DNA of 64,000 bases from Rhodosporidiobolus odoratus (Eukaryota > Basidiomycota > Microbotryomycetes > Sporidiobolales > Sporidiobolaceae): NCBI GenBank assembly GCA_034387635.1, contig JAOANU010000005.1, positions 62,001-126,000 of the forward strand. Reading direction: 5' to 3'. Made by a program: the position numbers and the translations under genes. The notes under the pieces were generated by a model, which worked only from the letters and a program-made list of their open reading frames with translations, was not told the DNA's origin and searched no databases. Below are positions 1-11,816 of the stretch, piece by piece. Each line of letters starts with the position of its first letter. The first letter of the stretch is position 1.

Positions 1-3000
1 AGAGAGGTGGGCGAATAAGCTGCCTCGAAGTCCTGGAGAAAGGCGGCAAGGCGGGAGGAGAGGCGGTCGATGAGTGGAAGAATCAGGGTACGCAGTTGGT
101 GACGGAACTGAGGAATGGTCATGAGGAGGAAGTCGATCCAGTGATGAATAACGGCGTTGCTCTTCTGTGACACGGCGTCCGATATCACGCGCACGAGGAA
201 CTCGTCATGCGTAAGGTCGGGCGGCTGCTCTTCGACAGCATGGTCGCTCGATGAAGTCTTTCGTCGGCGATTGCTGGATGAGGTGGCGAGGATGACCGAG
301 TGCAGGACATGGAGGAGCTTATTCTGTAGATCAAGCTCGCCACGGTGAACGCTTTGGAAAAGTCGGGAAGTGAGCGAGACCTCAACCGCAGCGAGTCCGA
401 GTAGCTCCGCCTCGCCGCGCGAGATGAGGACCTGCAGGAGTTCAGCGGCGACGGAGTGGATATGGGCATTGGTTGAGACGAACGCCGTACCGAGTCGCTC
501 ATCGGGATTAGCGCGGAGAAACCTGCAGCAGGATGAATGTCGATAAGAGCGATCTAGGCAACAGATCATCGAGCGGGGCGCACCGGAGCAGGAGGACTAC
601 GATGCCGTCCAGGTAGGTATGCGTTTCGAGATCGGCTGTGTATGTGTGTAGGAAAAGAGTTAGCACGAGCACCTTGTACTGAAAGAAAGAGCTCACCAGC
701 GATGACTCGCTCGCGCAACGCAGGATCGAGAGTATGCTTAAGGAAGGAGCTTTTCGCAATGCGGATGAACCCTTGTCCTCCGAACCGCGCCAAAGCGAGC
801 AGGTTGTCGAGAACGTGATGGACGCGCGACTGGTCGAATGGCGCCCCGTACGAGAGTACCGGGACGCGAATGCCGGCAATCTTGCTGATACTCGGCGTCA
901 AGGCGATGAACGGGTCGAGAAGGACGCCAAGAAGTGGGTCGAGGATGCTTATGCAGGAAGGAAGGATGAGTCGTGCCTCCGGGACGTGTGATCAAACATG
1001 CTTGATTCGTACCGGATGTAAGACTTCAGGCTGCAGCGCATCCAGGCTTCCGCTGCTCGCCGAATAGGTAGATCTTCTGACTTGAGGCTGTCGAGCATGG
1101 TAAACATGGGGTTCCTCAGGATGACCCCAGGTAGCTGGCCGTCTTCTGCTCGACGCGGCCGCTAGTCAGCATTTACCGATCTCGAAGGAGGTCGTGCGTA
1201 CCTGTGAACCTCCACAGAGTGCCGAAGGCTTCAAATGTGTCTAGCCGGACGGCTGTGGAAGACGATGCTAGTCTTGCGGAGAGCATGGTCTCGATGTAAC
1301 CCCGCTGGGGCGCGACCGCCTCAACTGACCAGAGAAGCTGGACTGCCTCGAGGTAACAAGGCGCGGTGCCGGCTTGAAGGTAATCGAGCAACTATGCGAG
1401 AAGCAAGCGAGTCAGCCTCTTTGCCCTCCATTGGTGCTCGATCTGCGGAACTGACCTTTGACGCCAAGATCTCCATGCATGACCTCTTCGTCGTCTCGAG
1501 GTTGGGCCGCATCGTTGTACCTTGGGACGACATCTTCAGGATCGTGCGAATGACGGAGCAATGCAGACCGAAGTTTGCTACCGATGCCGGATAGGCTGCG
1601 AGACATTCGGTTAGGGCATTCATCCAGCCGTCGGGCGACCAGTCAGGCAGGAGGGGTGCGGCGGTATTTGCGGCTTCTGGAGGCGAGATAAGGTCGAGGA
1701 GAAGATGAAGAGCTGTAGCGGCGGAGCGGAAGATGGCACGACTCGCTTCGTGATCTTCTTGGCGGGGCGACGCGAGCCGCTGTGCAGAGGCTTGCAGAAC
1801 GTGGAGCACGGAAGACAGACCGCCCGTAAGCAACTCGCGACCGTCTGTTTCGGGTAGTGACGCCGCCTTCATGTCCTTTGCTCCGTAGAGTGCATCCGCG
1901 AGCGAGAGACCGAGGTGAGCTGGCACCGGCTCAGGAACCGCGGAAGAAGGTGGATCGAAGAACCTAGACGGAACTTCATGCAGAAGATCGACGGCAAGAT
2001 CGACCGCGGCTGCGAGTTGTTCGGGGAGTCGCGATGCAGTGGAGGCAGAAGCGCGTTTCTGCGATTGGGTCTAGTAAGCATGAGTAAGAAGACCAGGCGA
2101 GATCTGAGATACCTCGACCACGTCAAGCAGTGCGAAGGCTGTAATCGGAGCATGCAGTCGCTGCACCTCCTCATCATGCAGCCGGAAAGTTTTGACAATG
2201 AATCGAGCGAGGTCTATCGACTGGGCCTGTAGAGAGACACTGTTCAGACCCGAAGACTGTCGTCGTCAGTGAGCAAGAGAAGGGAGACTGACCTTCGCTA
2301 CACTTGTCGCGGTATCGGGTTCGAGCTCGGCTTTGACCGCGATATAGACCTGTTTCCACATGAGGAACGGGTCGAGAATATCGAAGAGCATATTGCTGGT
2401 CATGAGAAGCTGAATCGGGGCGAGAAGACGCTCAGCTGTCGAACAACGTAGGATGTCGAACCACGCACCTCGTCGTGATCGTGAGCTTCTACTAGGCTGC
2501 GTCGAAGCGATCCAAAGGCATCCAGTACTAACACTTCGGTGAGCTGGGCGCCAATTTCCCATTTGTCGAGCAGACTGATGAAGATCTTGAACGGTCGCTG
2601 TCGCTCCCGCTCTTGCTGACTGTTGGGAGAAAATGGGACGTCCATATCCGCTTTGAGAGCTGCTCGCAGCAAGTCCAGCCCGTTGGTCCCCAGATACTGG
2701 ACCTGTGCCTCCGAGGCGTCCTGGCTGCCAAGAAGCCAAGTGTACAAGCGACGTGACAGAGACAGGTCGCGACGAAGAACCACTCCGATGACTGCCCGAA
2801 ACAGCAGGATCTGGTCTGCTCGACGGGTACTGGGAGCGATGAAGGAGGTGGTCAGGATACGAGGGCAGACATGTCGAGCACAGCGCCGGGGCTGGAATCG
2901 AGAAATGGCGCCGCACCCCTTGAATCCCGTGCTCTCCAGTCGCAGTGTGGTCGTCATGAGATCAAGAATACCACGCTGAACGAGGATCTGAGTGTCGCCA

Positions 3001-4463
3001 AGAGCTGCTGCGAACCCTCGAACCATCAGGCCAACGTCCTGGCCGACAACGTCGCCGAGACCTGCGAGGACCCGTAAGTTAGGACGTTGTAATTTCCAAA
3101 ATGTACAACCTTGAGGGCCCGTACCTTCATTGTCTTTCATCTTGGGTAAGCGGCGTGCGAGGTAATTTAGGGCGGGTATGCGGGAGGCGGGTGCGGTTAT
3201 CAGGACGAGCCACACATTCTGGAAGAAGAACGCGGGCGAGACTGTGCCGGATAGTCGGTCGAGAAGGGCTGAGACCTAGTGAAGAACGATTGCAATGGCC
3301 GTTGGTCAAGGTTCAGCGCGATGCCCACCTTGGGGGGGGGGGAAGGAATTTCAATGAAGCTTGCCTTGTCGAACCATTCTCCCGTTTCTTCCTCCAGACC
3401 AGGCAGGAGCGCCAGGATGAACGCCTTCGTGGCCGGGCGCAGAGACTCTTGCAAAGGCAGGTAGAACCGCTCGTAGATGTTGAGTAAGATAGGCTAGGTG
3501 CGATGATCGGCAGCGACGGCCGGCATAAGATCAGGATTAACGAATTCAACGGCCAGGATCCTGGACGACTCGAGCTCACCTTCACGGACGTTGCTGCATA
3601 TTGAAAGAACGGAAACAGCCCGCTGCTCCAAGCAGGCAAGTCACACCGTAGATTCTCTGGCTGCGTTCGCACATCCATCAGCGTCCAGCATGTAAGAGAC
3701 GCATCTTAAGCGCTTACTCCAATAGTAGTGAGGATATGGGTATACACCTCCAGTGCTCGCTGATGGACACCCGTGGGCAATGCGGGGTTCAGACACTGCG
3801 AGAGACGCTTCGCGACGATGAGCTTGTGAGGAATGGCAGGGAACTGTGGATAGCCTTGCAGACACTACAAGACACAAAAATGGTGAGATTCCGAAGAGTG
3901 ATGTAAAAGCCTCCGGCAAAGGGTACGCACCTTCAGAAGCTTGGCGAGGAAAGTGATGAAATCGGCCCATTCGTTCACTTGATCGAAGCTCTGAAGCGTC
4001 TTATCGACAGAGGCTGCGTACTTGCGATACTTCCCATCCGTTTGGAGGGCTTCGCAGGCGAATGAACGAATATTGGAGGTGTAGGGGGAAAAGGGGAGGA
4101 AAGGGGCAACAAGAAGCGAGTCAGCGTACACATCCGTCCACGACTCGGTGGCAAGCTGCGTCCAGCAAGTGCACCCTACTCAGCCGGCTGACTACGTTTC
4201 GGCCTCTGTTCAGCTCCTGGACAAACACCCCACATGCTAAACGGTAGCAGATGGACTACGGCGCTGGCTGGCTTTTGAGGTGCGATGGTCTGGAAGGATT
4301 ACGTCGACTAACCTTTCTCCTGCTGTGCCATCTCGGCGAATGCATCCCTCGTTCTGGTAATCGAAGTTCGACTCGGTTGGGAAAGCTGAGCAAGGTCGGA
4401 AGTGACCGAGAGAGCGGGGCCGGTAGGCGCGGGTATTGACGAAGAGGTGACTGACGAAGTCAT
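1..4463 (-). CDS. DOP1: Dop1 (Dopey) family protein, 5' portion, runs off the window start
   Basis: Dopey proteins are large leucine-zipper-like proteins that act with the Neo1-Mon2 flippase system in Golgi and endosome trafficking. The start is the ATG at 4463-4461 ([15 protein letters not shown]...), followed within about 30 codons by [16 protein letters not shown]. After an intron comes [18 protein letters not shown] then [16 protein letters not shown], the hallmark Dopey N-terminal block. Further down (about 3215-2400) are [31 protein letters not shown] and [14 protein letters not shown], again typical Dopey. At 1-500 the minus strand reads [16 protein letters not shown] and [19 protein letters not shown], from the conserved central region. 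The reading frame is broken by several short introns and I did not map all of them. The C-terminal part lies outside the window. I see no evidence of decay. Family identity is confident; exon borders are not. Confidence 0.88.
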
Positions 4464-4664
4464 TTGCTGGCAACCAGTCGAATCCCCGTGGATCGACGAG
4501 AGTTAGGGTTGTTTAGATGAAAGCGAAGGCGTGTCGCTTTAGGTTGAGCCATCTCTCTCCCACATCTCGACCCATTCTAGCATTACCAGTTCAAGCAGTC
4601 ACTCGCGTCTTTCATTCGTGCTACCGATCAACCCCTCCGTCGAGCTTTGTCTTCGTCCTCCCCC
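4464..4664. promoter_or_regulatory. Divergent intergenic promoter region
   Basis: About 200 bp separate the divergent starts of DOP1 (minus) and the small plus-strand gene at 4665. Both promoters and both 5' leaders must lie here or overlap it. No TATA box or named operator was recognised. The region is pyrimidine-rich on the plus strand just before the 4665 ATG, as is common for fungal leaders. Confidence 0.5.
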
Positions 4665-5267
4665 ATGAACTCTCCTCCTTCGCCCTCCTCCTCTTCCCAA
4701 CACGCCTCACCTTGGCCGGGTGCAGAACCCTCCTACGCCGGCACGGAAGATCAGTCTTTCCATTCTGACGCCCTCTCTGCCGTCTACGATCCCGAGGAAC
4801 CCGTTCTGCCGTCTTCTCCCTCATCCCGATCCGTCGACTCTCTTGCCAACGCCACTTTCTCCGAAGTCGAAGCCCGAGCGCTCGAGTTTCTCGCGAGCTC
4901 CCCTCCATCCGATACCAACGCCGTGAGCCTCGAAGGGCTCGCCAACCTTCCACGCAAAATTCCCACCCTGCCTTCCGAACGATCCGAGGCTCAGGCCAAG
5001 GCCGTCGAATTCCTCCGCACGCGGCTTGAGGTCGCGGACCGAGACGACTGGATATATCCGACGCCACCGGCCTTCCTTTCGCCCACCGCGCGTAATACTC
5101 AGGACGAGCAGGACTGTCAACCGGAAATGGGTTGGACCGACCGGGCTTTCAACCTAGACCGCTATCAGGAGGGCGCTACGCCAGATTGGCACCAAGAAGA
5201 CTCTTTCGTCGAGATCTCCAATCGCTTTGGTGATGCGGAAGGCACGCCGGGCTGGGGCAGTACCTGA
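4665..5267 (+). CDS. Unrecognised small serine/proline-rich protein
   Basis: An open frame of 200 codons starts at the ATG at 4665 (MNSPPSPSSSSQHASPWPG) and ends at TGA 5265-5267. The N-terminus is low-complexity Ser/Pro. The rest is acidic and contains two related blocks, EVEARALEFLASSPP and EAQAKAVEFLRTRLEVADR, each a short amphipathic helix candidate, followed by DDWIYPTPPAFLSPTA. The codon use and GC content resemble the flanking host genes, not the island that follows. No signal peptide or membrane segment is visible. The stop lies close to the edge of the transposon island. A second frame just after it (about 5262-5325) reads YLKEERWVLGERRRIQMAQ and then stops, so the true C-terminus could use a small intron or could have been altered at the island edge. 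I do not recognise a family. Confidence 0.6.
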   Translation: MNSPPSPSSSSQHASPWPGAEPSYAGTEDQSFHSDALSAVYDPEEPVLPSSPSSRSVDSLANATFSEVEARALEFLASSPPSDTNAVSLEGLANLPRKIPTLPSERSEAQAKAVEFLRTRLEVADRDDWIYPTPPAFLSPTARNTQDEQDCQPEMGWTDRAFNLDRYQEGATPDWHQEDSFVEISNRFGDAEGTPGWGST

Positions 5268-7185
5268 AGGAGGAACGCTGGGTACTTGGAGAGCGCCGGC
5301 GCATACAAATGGCACAATAGCTGGAAGGGTCAATGTAGCTATCATCCTTACTGGTCTCCCCAGCAGCCCCTGACGGTACTTCCGCAGCAGATCGTGCTGG
5401 ACGAATCGCGGACCTTCTCTTCTCACGGCTGCGCGGTCTACCACCGTTCGCCGACCAGGATTCTATGTGCGACCGCCGCGTGCGGGCAAATAGAGCTCAG
5501 GAAGGACATGCCGGGTGTAGAAGATACTGCAGGTATGGCGGGCCATTCGAGCTGTACTGCGATGACTCACCTCTCATGTTCGCAAACTGTTTTGTGACGA
5601 GCACCGTATTCTTGTGGTCCGGCCGGCACCGGATGGGGCCAAAACCTCATATGTCAGGCTCGCCCAGAGTAAGCTGTTGACATGTGGTGAGACCAACTTG
5701 CATTCGGTGTTTCGGCAAGCTGGCTGCTGCGGTGAGTTTGAGGGTCTTTCACTTTGCTGTACGAAGCTTCCCTACTGGACTGGGGTGGGCGACAGGTCTA
5801 ACTCTATATCGTGTGCGATGATCAGCCATAGCTAGTCCTTGCAGTACAAGACATGCGTTCCCCTAGAACCCTTGATGGCTCATGGCTCAACACCCTCGTA
5901 TGCCACACGCACACAATGGCATACTGCTTGCCGCTCACTCACCACCCTCCCTCTCTTGACAACAGTGGATGTTTAGTCTTGCCGCCGTAGGGCCCGTCGG
6001 TTAACAGGATACCAGGCCCGAGAAGTTTGGGTCCGTTTCTTCTTGGGGTGTGTGCGATACAGCTGCATCGCTTACCACTTTGCTGGTAGTGTTCATGGCT
6101 ACTTGATGAGCAGTATGTCCTAGCGTGGAATGGCGGGAACAGTCCAGGACTCCGTTACTGACCCGGACAGCTTGCAGCAAAGGAGTGGTCGAGGGACTTG
6201 AGACGCCAACGCACCTGATGAGGAATGTACGTAGCGATACCTTCAACACCTAAACAGGACCGGCTGTGCCATCTACCCAATGCAGCTCACGAAGTGGTCA
6301 GATTGCTGTCGTCAAGTGCTAGTTTGGAGGGAACCGTATGATGAGAAGTCCTTGGCCCTTTTGGCGGTTTGCACCCTGCTGGTTGAAGTCTGCAATGAGG
6401 AAGTTGTCGGCAGTGCCTCCGGGAGTTCCTCATATGCAAGTATTCCATAAAACTGTTGAGGCATACCGCACAGAAAGAATGTTGTTCCCAGCAGTTGGCT
6501 TTCTGACAATAGCTTGTTCCTTGTATACAATTTGCTGATAACAAGACTCTGATGGGCAGTTTACAATGTGTGCCATCACTGCTGCAACATGGCCACCCTG
6601 TTAGCCACCTGACATGATAGACTTGAAAGACCTGCAGCAGGGTTCATGGTGGTGACACCGGTTCTTGTCAAGCAGCAGTGTATGATGCACATGAGACGTT
6701 CCAGTCAGGTCCATCAAGGGGCTTTCATGCTAGGGCCTAGTGAAGGTGACAGCTCATAATAGGTTATGACTGTTACCTGCAGGAAGACACAGGAGAAGGA
6801 ACCCTAGAGGGTGACAGGGGCCTACATTGACACATGGGCCTGCGTTAACACAGGGAGTCGGCGTGAGCTTTGCAAGACGCTGAGCTCAACCACAGAGTAA
6901 GTCTCATGCCTGAGAGTAACAGCGTTCTGAACCGAGTTCAGACATTGTAAGCTCAGCCGGAGCTGGACGACCAGAGGAGGAAAAAGAGCCAGAGGCAGGA
7001 GAGGTGGCTATGACGGTGTGCAAAAGGTCATCGCATGTTCTGGCTCTAAGGCGCGCAAACAGCGGCTGGGCCTGTTTTGAGCTCATGCCGAGCAACCTGC
7101 AACCTTCTCAGATGCAAACAGTGTCTGATTTGCCTGTGCCCAGAGGCAAGGCTGCTTTGCAAACAGTGGGCTCAAAATCCCGAGT
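5268..7185. other. Gene-poor left edge of the transposon island
   Basis: About 1.9 kb without a convincing gene. GC content drops relative to the DOP1 side. Short open stretches exist on both strands (for example 6001-6249 minus and 6338-6538 plus), but none is long, spliced or recognisable. The segment is single-copy within the window as far as I can see by eye. It is probably decayed element sequence. Confidence 0.5.
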
Positions 7186-8705
7186 CTTCCTTAAGCTGTA
7201 GCTTGACTAGCTTGCAGTTCCTTTGCCTTGCAAAGAAGACCCGGTTTGCCTGCTATAAATCACTTGCGTCCCTTTATTCCTGTTCTTTCCATCCAGCCTC
7301 GCTTGTGCATTTCGGCCTTCCTCTGTGTTCTAGACCCGTACAGTCAGTCCCCTTGGCTACCCAGGAGCTGGCAACCACCTTCTGTGATATCTGCAGATAC
7401 AAGCGGACTTGGATAATCTCGGAAGGTTAGGCTTGACCTGAAGCTCAATGTTGGCTTCTCTTCTCCTGTTCTTGTGTGCTTCAGTCACTAGGTACCCTTT
7501 CCCTGTACCCATCTGTGCTTTTGTCCAGATGACTATGACTGGAGGTCTACCTCTTAGTTCAGCCCCTTCCTGGCCTTCTGTCAGGTTGACAGCACTTGTC
7601 CAGCGTGGCGTACTGCCATCAACATAGCCGAAATGTACAATGCGGCAAGAACACCTGCCAGTGAGCATGTGAAGCAGACTAGGCTTATGTGTGTTGCAGT
7701 GCCAGACAGACAAGATGAAGAGGAGAAGACACATTTGGACAAAGTATTGCAAGCTGCAAAGTCTGTTGCCCTCTTGATGGCAGGTGCGTGTAATGCATCC
7801 AATCTACCAGTGTAGGGATACAGGCACATAGACATTGCGTAGGAAGGAACGTGCAACAAACAATCTAGCACAGAGAAGCCAAATAGTGGCCTATTCCTAC
7901 CTGGTTGTAGGAATGGGTTTGGCATAGCAAAGTGGGCCTCTAGACAGCAGATTGTCATCTCAGACTGCATGGCCATACATCAATCAGAAGGCATATGTTC
8001 CCAGACAAGCCCAGATATGTTGTATGTGACTATTCAGCTCAGTGATAGGGCTGTGGTTGAGGTTCACTATGTACAATCTCTATCAGGCTGGAGGCCTCAC
8101 CTGCGGAGGAGAACGTACAGGGGGTCTAGAAGAAATTATGTCAAGTGACAGGAGCTCAGCATTGATGGCAGCTTCTGGTTCTTTGCCCTCGCATCTGCTA
8201 CCAAACCGAACCAGCAGTGGACCTTGTTTCTCCTCAGTGGTCGCCCAGGGTTGGTGAGGAGATTTGCTTTCCATTTTTGCCTGGCAGCGTGTATTGACGG
8301 TCTGTTCCCTGCCGCCTGCGGGCAGGACAATACAAGTGCACCAACTGCTTGCAAATCACTGCACTGTTGTGTCCTAGGCGAGGACAGGTGGAACGGGTGT
8401 GGTATAATGCAAAGTTACAGGACCATATTGTACTGACCTTCTCAAGTGAGGTTTACAATAGTTGTCTTTCCTTGTGTCTTCTATGATTGTCAGAGTCTCA
8501 ACTATGCCTGGGTCTGGCTTGATGTTCCCCAGGAAGGCCCACTTTATGAGGCAATCTCGGTGTCATACTTTACTCCCTGTGACTTCCCTATGATGAAGCC
8601 CTACTGTGCATTTCAACCCAACAGAGGGAGCCAGTGGTCGCGGCGTGCACCCTTTTGTTTTGATTTTGATGACTAGAAGCTAACATTTGAACAGATACCC
8701 AACGA

Positions 8706-8787
8706 TCCTTTGTAGTACAGCGGTTTAGTATACCACGCTTTCATCCTCTGGAACCGTGGCGACCCGGGTTCGAACCCCGGCAGGGGA
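8706..8787 (+). tRNA. tRNA-Glu(UUC) with 10-nt intron, left arm copy
   Basis: An 82-nt cloverleaf. The acceptor arm pairs TCCTTTG with CAGGGGA, including G-T pairs. The D-arm region is TAGTACAGCGGTTTAGTATACC. The anticodon stem is CCACG/CGTGG and the T-arm is CCCGGGTTCGAACCCCGG. The anticodon loop region has 17 nt. It reads CTTTCA, then 10 nt, then C, so a 10-nt intron after position 37 leaves the loop CTTTCAC with anticodon TTC, as in eukaryotic tRNA-Glu. B-box GGTTCGAACCC is intact. Identical copy at 31368-31449 on the minus strand. Confidence 0.85.
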
Positions 8788-8949
8788 ATGTGCTTTTTGC
8801 TTGGTCTTGTCTGGAACATGTCATGCTTTGCCACACACACCAGAGAGGCACCCATTCTCATTTCCTGCCCAGTGCAGACCAGGTGGTACTGGCCAATATA
8901 CTCTCAGGCATAGCTGTGGCTGCAAAATAGCTAGCGATGTACAGGGTAT

Positions 8950-9325
8950 CGTTGAGAGTATGCCACCTGAGCCCGAGTCTCCCGAGCAACCCCGGCAGGT
9001 CCGGGCAAACAGACATTTCTGGTAAGGGGAAATTGCTCGGGGTTGAGGCCCGAGCAGGCCGAGCAGTCCGGGCTTCTCCCGAACAGGAGTTTGGCCGAGA
9101 CTCGGGACAGCAAGTCGGTACCAGTGCATTTTGAAGTCTCTAGGCCTCTTCTACGACTGCTGAGGACACTGTAGCAAAACTAACACTTGCTACAGCCCTT
9201 CAAGAGCAAGGGTAGGCCAAAGAGTAGCCTTTCTACCTTGATTATGGCCTTTCTTGCTCGGGAAGCTTTTTCTGACTCTGCTTGGCTGGAGAGCTCTCGG
9301 GGACCGGGAAGGCATACTCTAGAGG
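8950..9325 (+). repeat. GC-rich fold-back repeat, left arm copy
   Basis: A stretch rich in CCCGAG and CTCGGG words that can pair with each other, followed by a perfect hairpin (CTGTAGCAA / TTGCTACAG) near 9171-9197. The same sequence occurs in the right arm (about 30830-31205) and as a third, diverged copy outside the arms (about 36050-36480). It is probably a short non-autonomous element. Its ends are approximate. Confidence 0.55.
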
Positions 9326-9919
9326 TCTCTGAAAATCTCATTTATCATGCAAGTGAGGAGGCAAATCTGTATATCACTGAGTGTAGCTATGCAGACTCCA
9401 GTGAGTCGACAGCTGAGGAGACCGGTTGAGGACTATGAATGGGTGCAACAGGTGAAGGTTGGATACTAACCATGCAGGCAAGAACCTCCCTTCCCTCAAT
9501 CTCCCTGATCTCGCTATGAATCTCCCTGATCTTGCTATGCCCTACTCTCCCGTAGCCAACATCTTCCATGCACAGCCAAGGTTGTTTGCAAGGAGTGTAC
9601 ATTTGACATCCCCTGATCACAGACCCACCTGATATAAAGCCATGTCTGCCTGTTTTGTGAGCTGTATCTGCCAGTTGTGCTAGTGGCATATCCTGACCAC
9701 TCACGTATATACACTTACATGTCCTGAGTACTGCCGCGGCGTACCTATCCCCTAGAGCTTTTGACAGCATTGACTGTGGTTCCGGCCAAGGTCCAAAGAC
9801 GGCCAGTATGAACTAGTCACGCAGGGAGTGGGAGCACCGGGGACCTAAAATTCTGGAATGGGGTTTTTCAGGGGCAATGAAGAGGAATTCCAAGCCGACA
9901 ACAGAGCACAAAAAGAAAT

Positions 9920-10001
9920 CGCCCAATGTGGGGCTCGAACCCACGACATTCAGATTTTACTGCGTAAGAGTCTGATGCTCTGCCGACTGAGCTAACCGGG
10001 C
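9920..10001 (-). tRNA. tRNA-Lys(CUU) with 9-nt intron, left arm copy
   Basis: Reading the minus strand, the acceptor arm is GCCCGGT...ATTGGGC with discriminator G, and the D-arm is TAGCTCAGTCGGCAGAGCA. The anticodon stem TCAGA/TCTGA encloses 16 nt, CTCTTA + 9-nt intron + A, giving anticodon CTT. The T-arm GTGGG TTCGAGC CCCAC is intact. Duplicate at 30154-30235 on the plus strand. Confidence 0.9.
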
Positions 10002-10685
10002 TCGTTGTAGCCGAAACTTTAATGTATGTAAACTCATCAACAGATCACTAAACACCTGTTGGTTAGGGCCGACTCGGCCGTCTCACGACGGGCAACACCG
10101 ATTCCTCCCGGCAATGAGGTGTCCAGGTCAGAGCTGTTTCCTTGTCGAGTCCTCCTAGAGAAAGAGGAAGCTGATTCTGGCTGGGAAGGAGGAAGCTACT
10201 TTCAGATCCGAGGTGAAAGCAAGCCAAGCAAGATCCTCATTGACTCTGAACCATTTCCTCCTTGTCTCCAGCCACCTTCTGCTGAACCTCTTCCCCCCAT
10301 GTCCATCACTTTCAACTCGCGACTTGCTAAAGCTCTATACAGCTGATCACTGCACATGGCTGGACATGGGGGGGAAGTGCCTCAGAGTTGGCAAGGATTT
10401 GGGCTGTCTCGCTTCCAAATCCAGTCCGGAACCAGCTTCCACTTTCTCAGCCAGAATCAGTTTCCTCTGCTTACAGGAGGAAATGACAAGGAATTAGCCC
10501 TACCTCGGTTACCTCCTTGTTGAGAGGAATCAGCGTAGGCCGCTGTGTCTCCTGGCAGTCTGACAATGGTGATCACCACCTCGCCTGTTATGTAACAGCA
10601 TCAGTTGTATGTTGGGCAAAGGTGCAAGCAGACTAAGCCCTGCCAGTCAGCTGATTGTTCTGCCTTTTGCACACAGGTCTTCAGT

Positions 10686-10855
10686 TACAAACAACGGCTA
10701 CTGGCCTGAGTCTATTCAGTCAATCAAGTGTACATACTTCACAATCTTGGGTGCCCTGTGCAACTCGACACTACAGTGCCACGATACATCTAGAGGCACA
10801 TGTGATCACCACACTGCAAGATGATGTATCCTGGCTCAGATGTGTGACTTGCAAG
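10686..10855 (+). repeat. 170-bp repeat shared, inverted, with 27296-27463
   Basis: Immediately inside the left arm. The reverse complement of this piece occurs at 27296-27463 with about 95 percent identity by eye (shared landmarks: ACTGGCCTGAGTCTATT, CAATCTTGGGTGCCCTGTGC). Here it abuts the arm, while at 27.3 kb it abuts the start of the unrecognised element gene. The core therefore contains rearranged pieces of one larger repeat family. Confidence 0.8.
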
Positions 10856-11626
10856 CGTGTGTGTCTTTCCAGTGTGACCCCGTGGTGGCTGAGCAGTAAG
10901 TCCTGCATTCTTTGACCACCCTTCCAGCTCCCTTTCCTGTTCACACACAATTTGGGGGAGAGTGCAGGGTGGCTGTCTCGTGTGCAGTCTTGCCAAGTTC
11001 TGCTACAGTAGATACTCTCTCTACAAGAAGGCTCTCTGTAAGAAGTGTTGCTCCGCAAGGAGCAACTTTGCTGTCTCCCACCTCCATTCTATGGTACGAG
11101 GCAAGAAGGACTGCTACAAGGAGAAAGCGCGCTTAAAAAGGTCATGTATCTCATAGCTGACACACAACATACAGATACTCTTCCATGCCGAGCATCATGT
11201 TAACCCGGTAGCACAGCTGTCAAGTGCCTGTGAGCAGTTTGTAGCCTGTGTCTTTGCTCAGGAGCTGAAGCGTGTGCAACTGCAGGAGAAAGCACCCTCC
11301 CGGGCTTAACTTCCGGAGGATGGCCATGACCAGATGGAGGAGTGTATGGACGGCTGCTTAGACAAAAGTGTTCTTCTCCCCCCCCCTTTCCCTCTCAATT
11401 CCTCTCTTTGTACACATGCCCCACGGCTTGCAAGCTTTCTAAGTTGTCTGTCTAAGCAAGAGACCAAGAATCTGGCCTTCTCACCTTTGCACCTTGGCTG
11501 GCTTGACTTAGTGGTATTTGACCGGCTCGACTTAGGTTAGTGGTATTTGACCTTCTCAACTTACAATGTCTCTTTGCTCACTTCACAGAGTAGCTATGAC
11601 CAGAGTAAGATGAGATCCCTCGAGAA
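10856..11626. other. Decayed element sequence with a cysteine-rich coding-like stretch
   Basis: No intact gene. On the plus strand at about 10962-11156 an open stretch contains LYKKALCKKCCSARSN, which resembles a later stretch after the Penelope-like insertion (about 15655-15700: KKCSSKRSKN). It may be the remains of an element-encoded cysteine-cluster protein. At about 11200-11310 there is a second open piece. None is assignable. Confidence 0.4.
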
Positions 11627-11663
11627 CTCAGAACAGAGGGTACAAGATGGTATAGGTTGATCT
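11627..11663 (+). repeat. 37-bp target-site duplication, left copy
   Basis: The 37 bases ending in GTATAGGTTGATCT are repeated without mismatch at 15618-15654, exactly flanking the Penelope-like element. This defines the insertion boundaries at 11664 and 15617. Confidence 0.88.
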
Positions 11664-11759
11664 TGATTGTCCCAAACGGTTCACTTTGACACGCTCCAGC
11701 TCGTCAATACCACTCCTCAACTTTCCCTTCTATCTGTGCACCGCTTCGCGGTGCACCGT
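11664..11759 (+). repeat. Left terminal direct repeat of the Penelope-like element
   Basis: A 96-bp repeat matching 15522-15617 with a few differences (one base missing or added at two places). It contains the near-terminal palindrome TGCACCGCTTCGCGGTGCA (8-bp stem, 3-nt loop). Confidence 0.85.
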
Positions 11760-11816
11760 CTCGTTGTTTACTCCCGTTGAGGAGGCCACCACTTCAACTT
11801 TGCACCATATCCCGTT

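Larger units (their letters stand above)
7186..10685 (+). repeat. Left arm of a 3.5-kb inverted repeat
   Basis: This segment reappears as its reverse complement at 29472-32970. The arms match end to end with coordinate sums of 40155-40157, meaning only 1-2 bp of net indel over 3.5 kb, and few substitutions. Examples are the A/T difference in the AAATTATGTC versus AAATTTTGTC stretch near 8135, and a one-base indel near 7310. The match begins at CTTCCTTAAG (7186) and stops at CTTCAGT (10685). Each arm holds a tRNA-Glu and a tRNA-Lys and a copy of a GC-rich fold-back repeat. No intact protein gene was recognised in the arm. Cysteine-containing open stretches near 8330-8680 look coding-like but have no family match. 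Confidence 0.92.

Noticed and set aside
1..4463. DOP1 as a pseudogene, because its frames are short and scattered
   Set aside because: The pieces are collinear, conserved Dopey blocks separated by intron-sized gaps, and the 1-500 part is open in one frame. Splicing explains the breaks.
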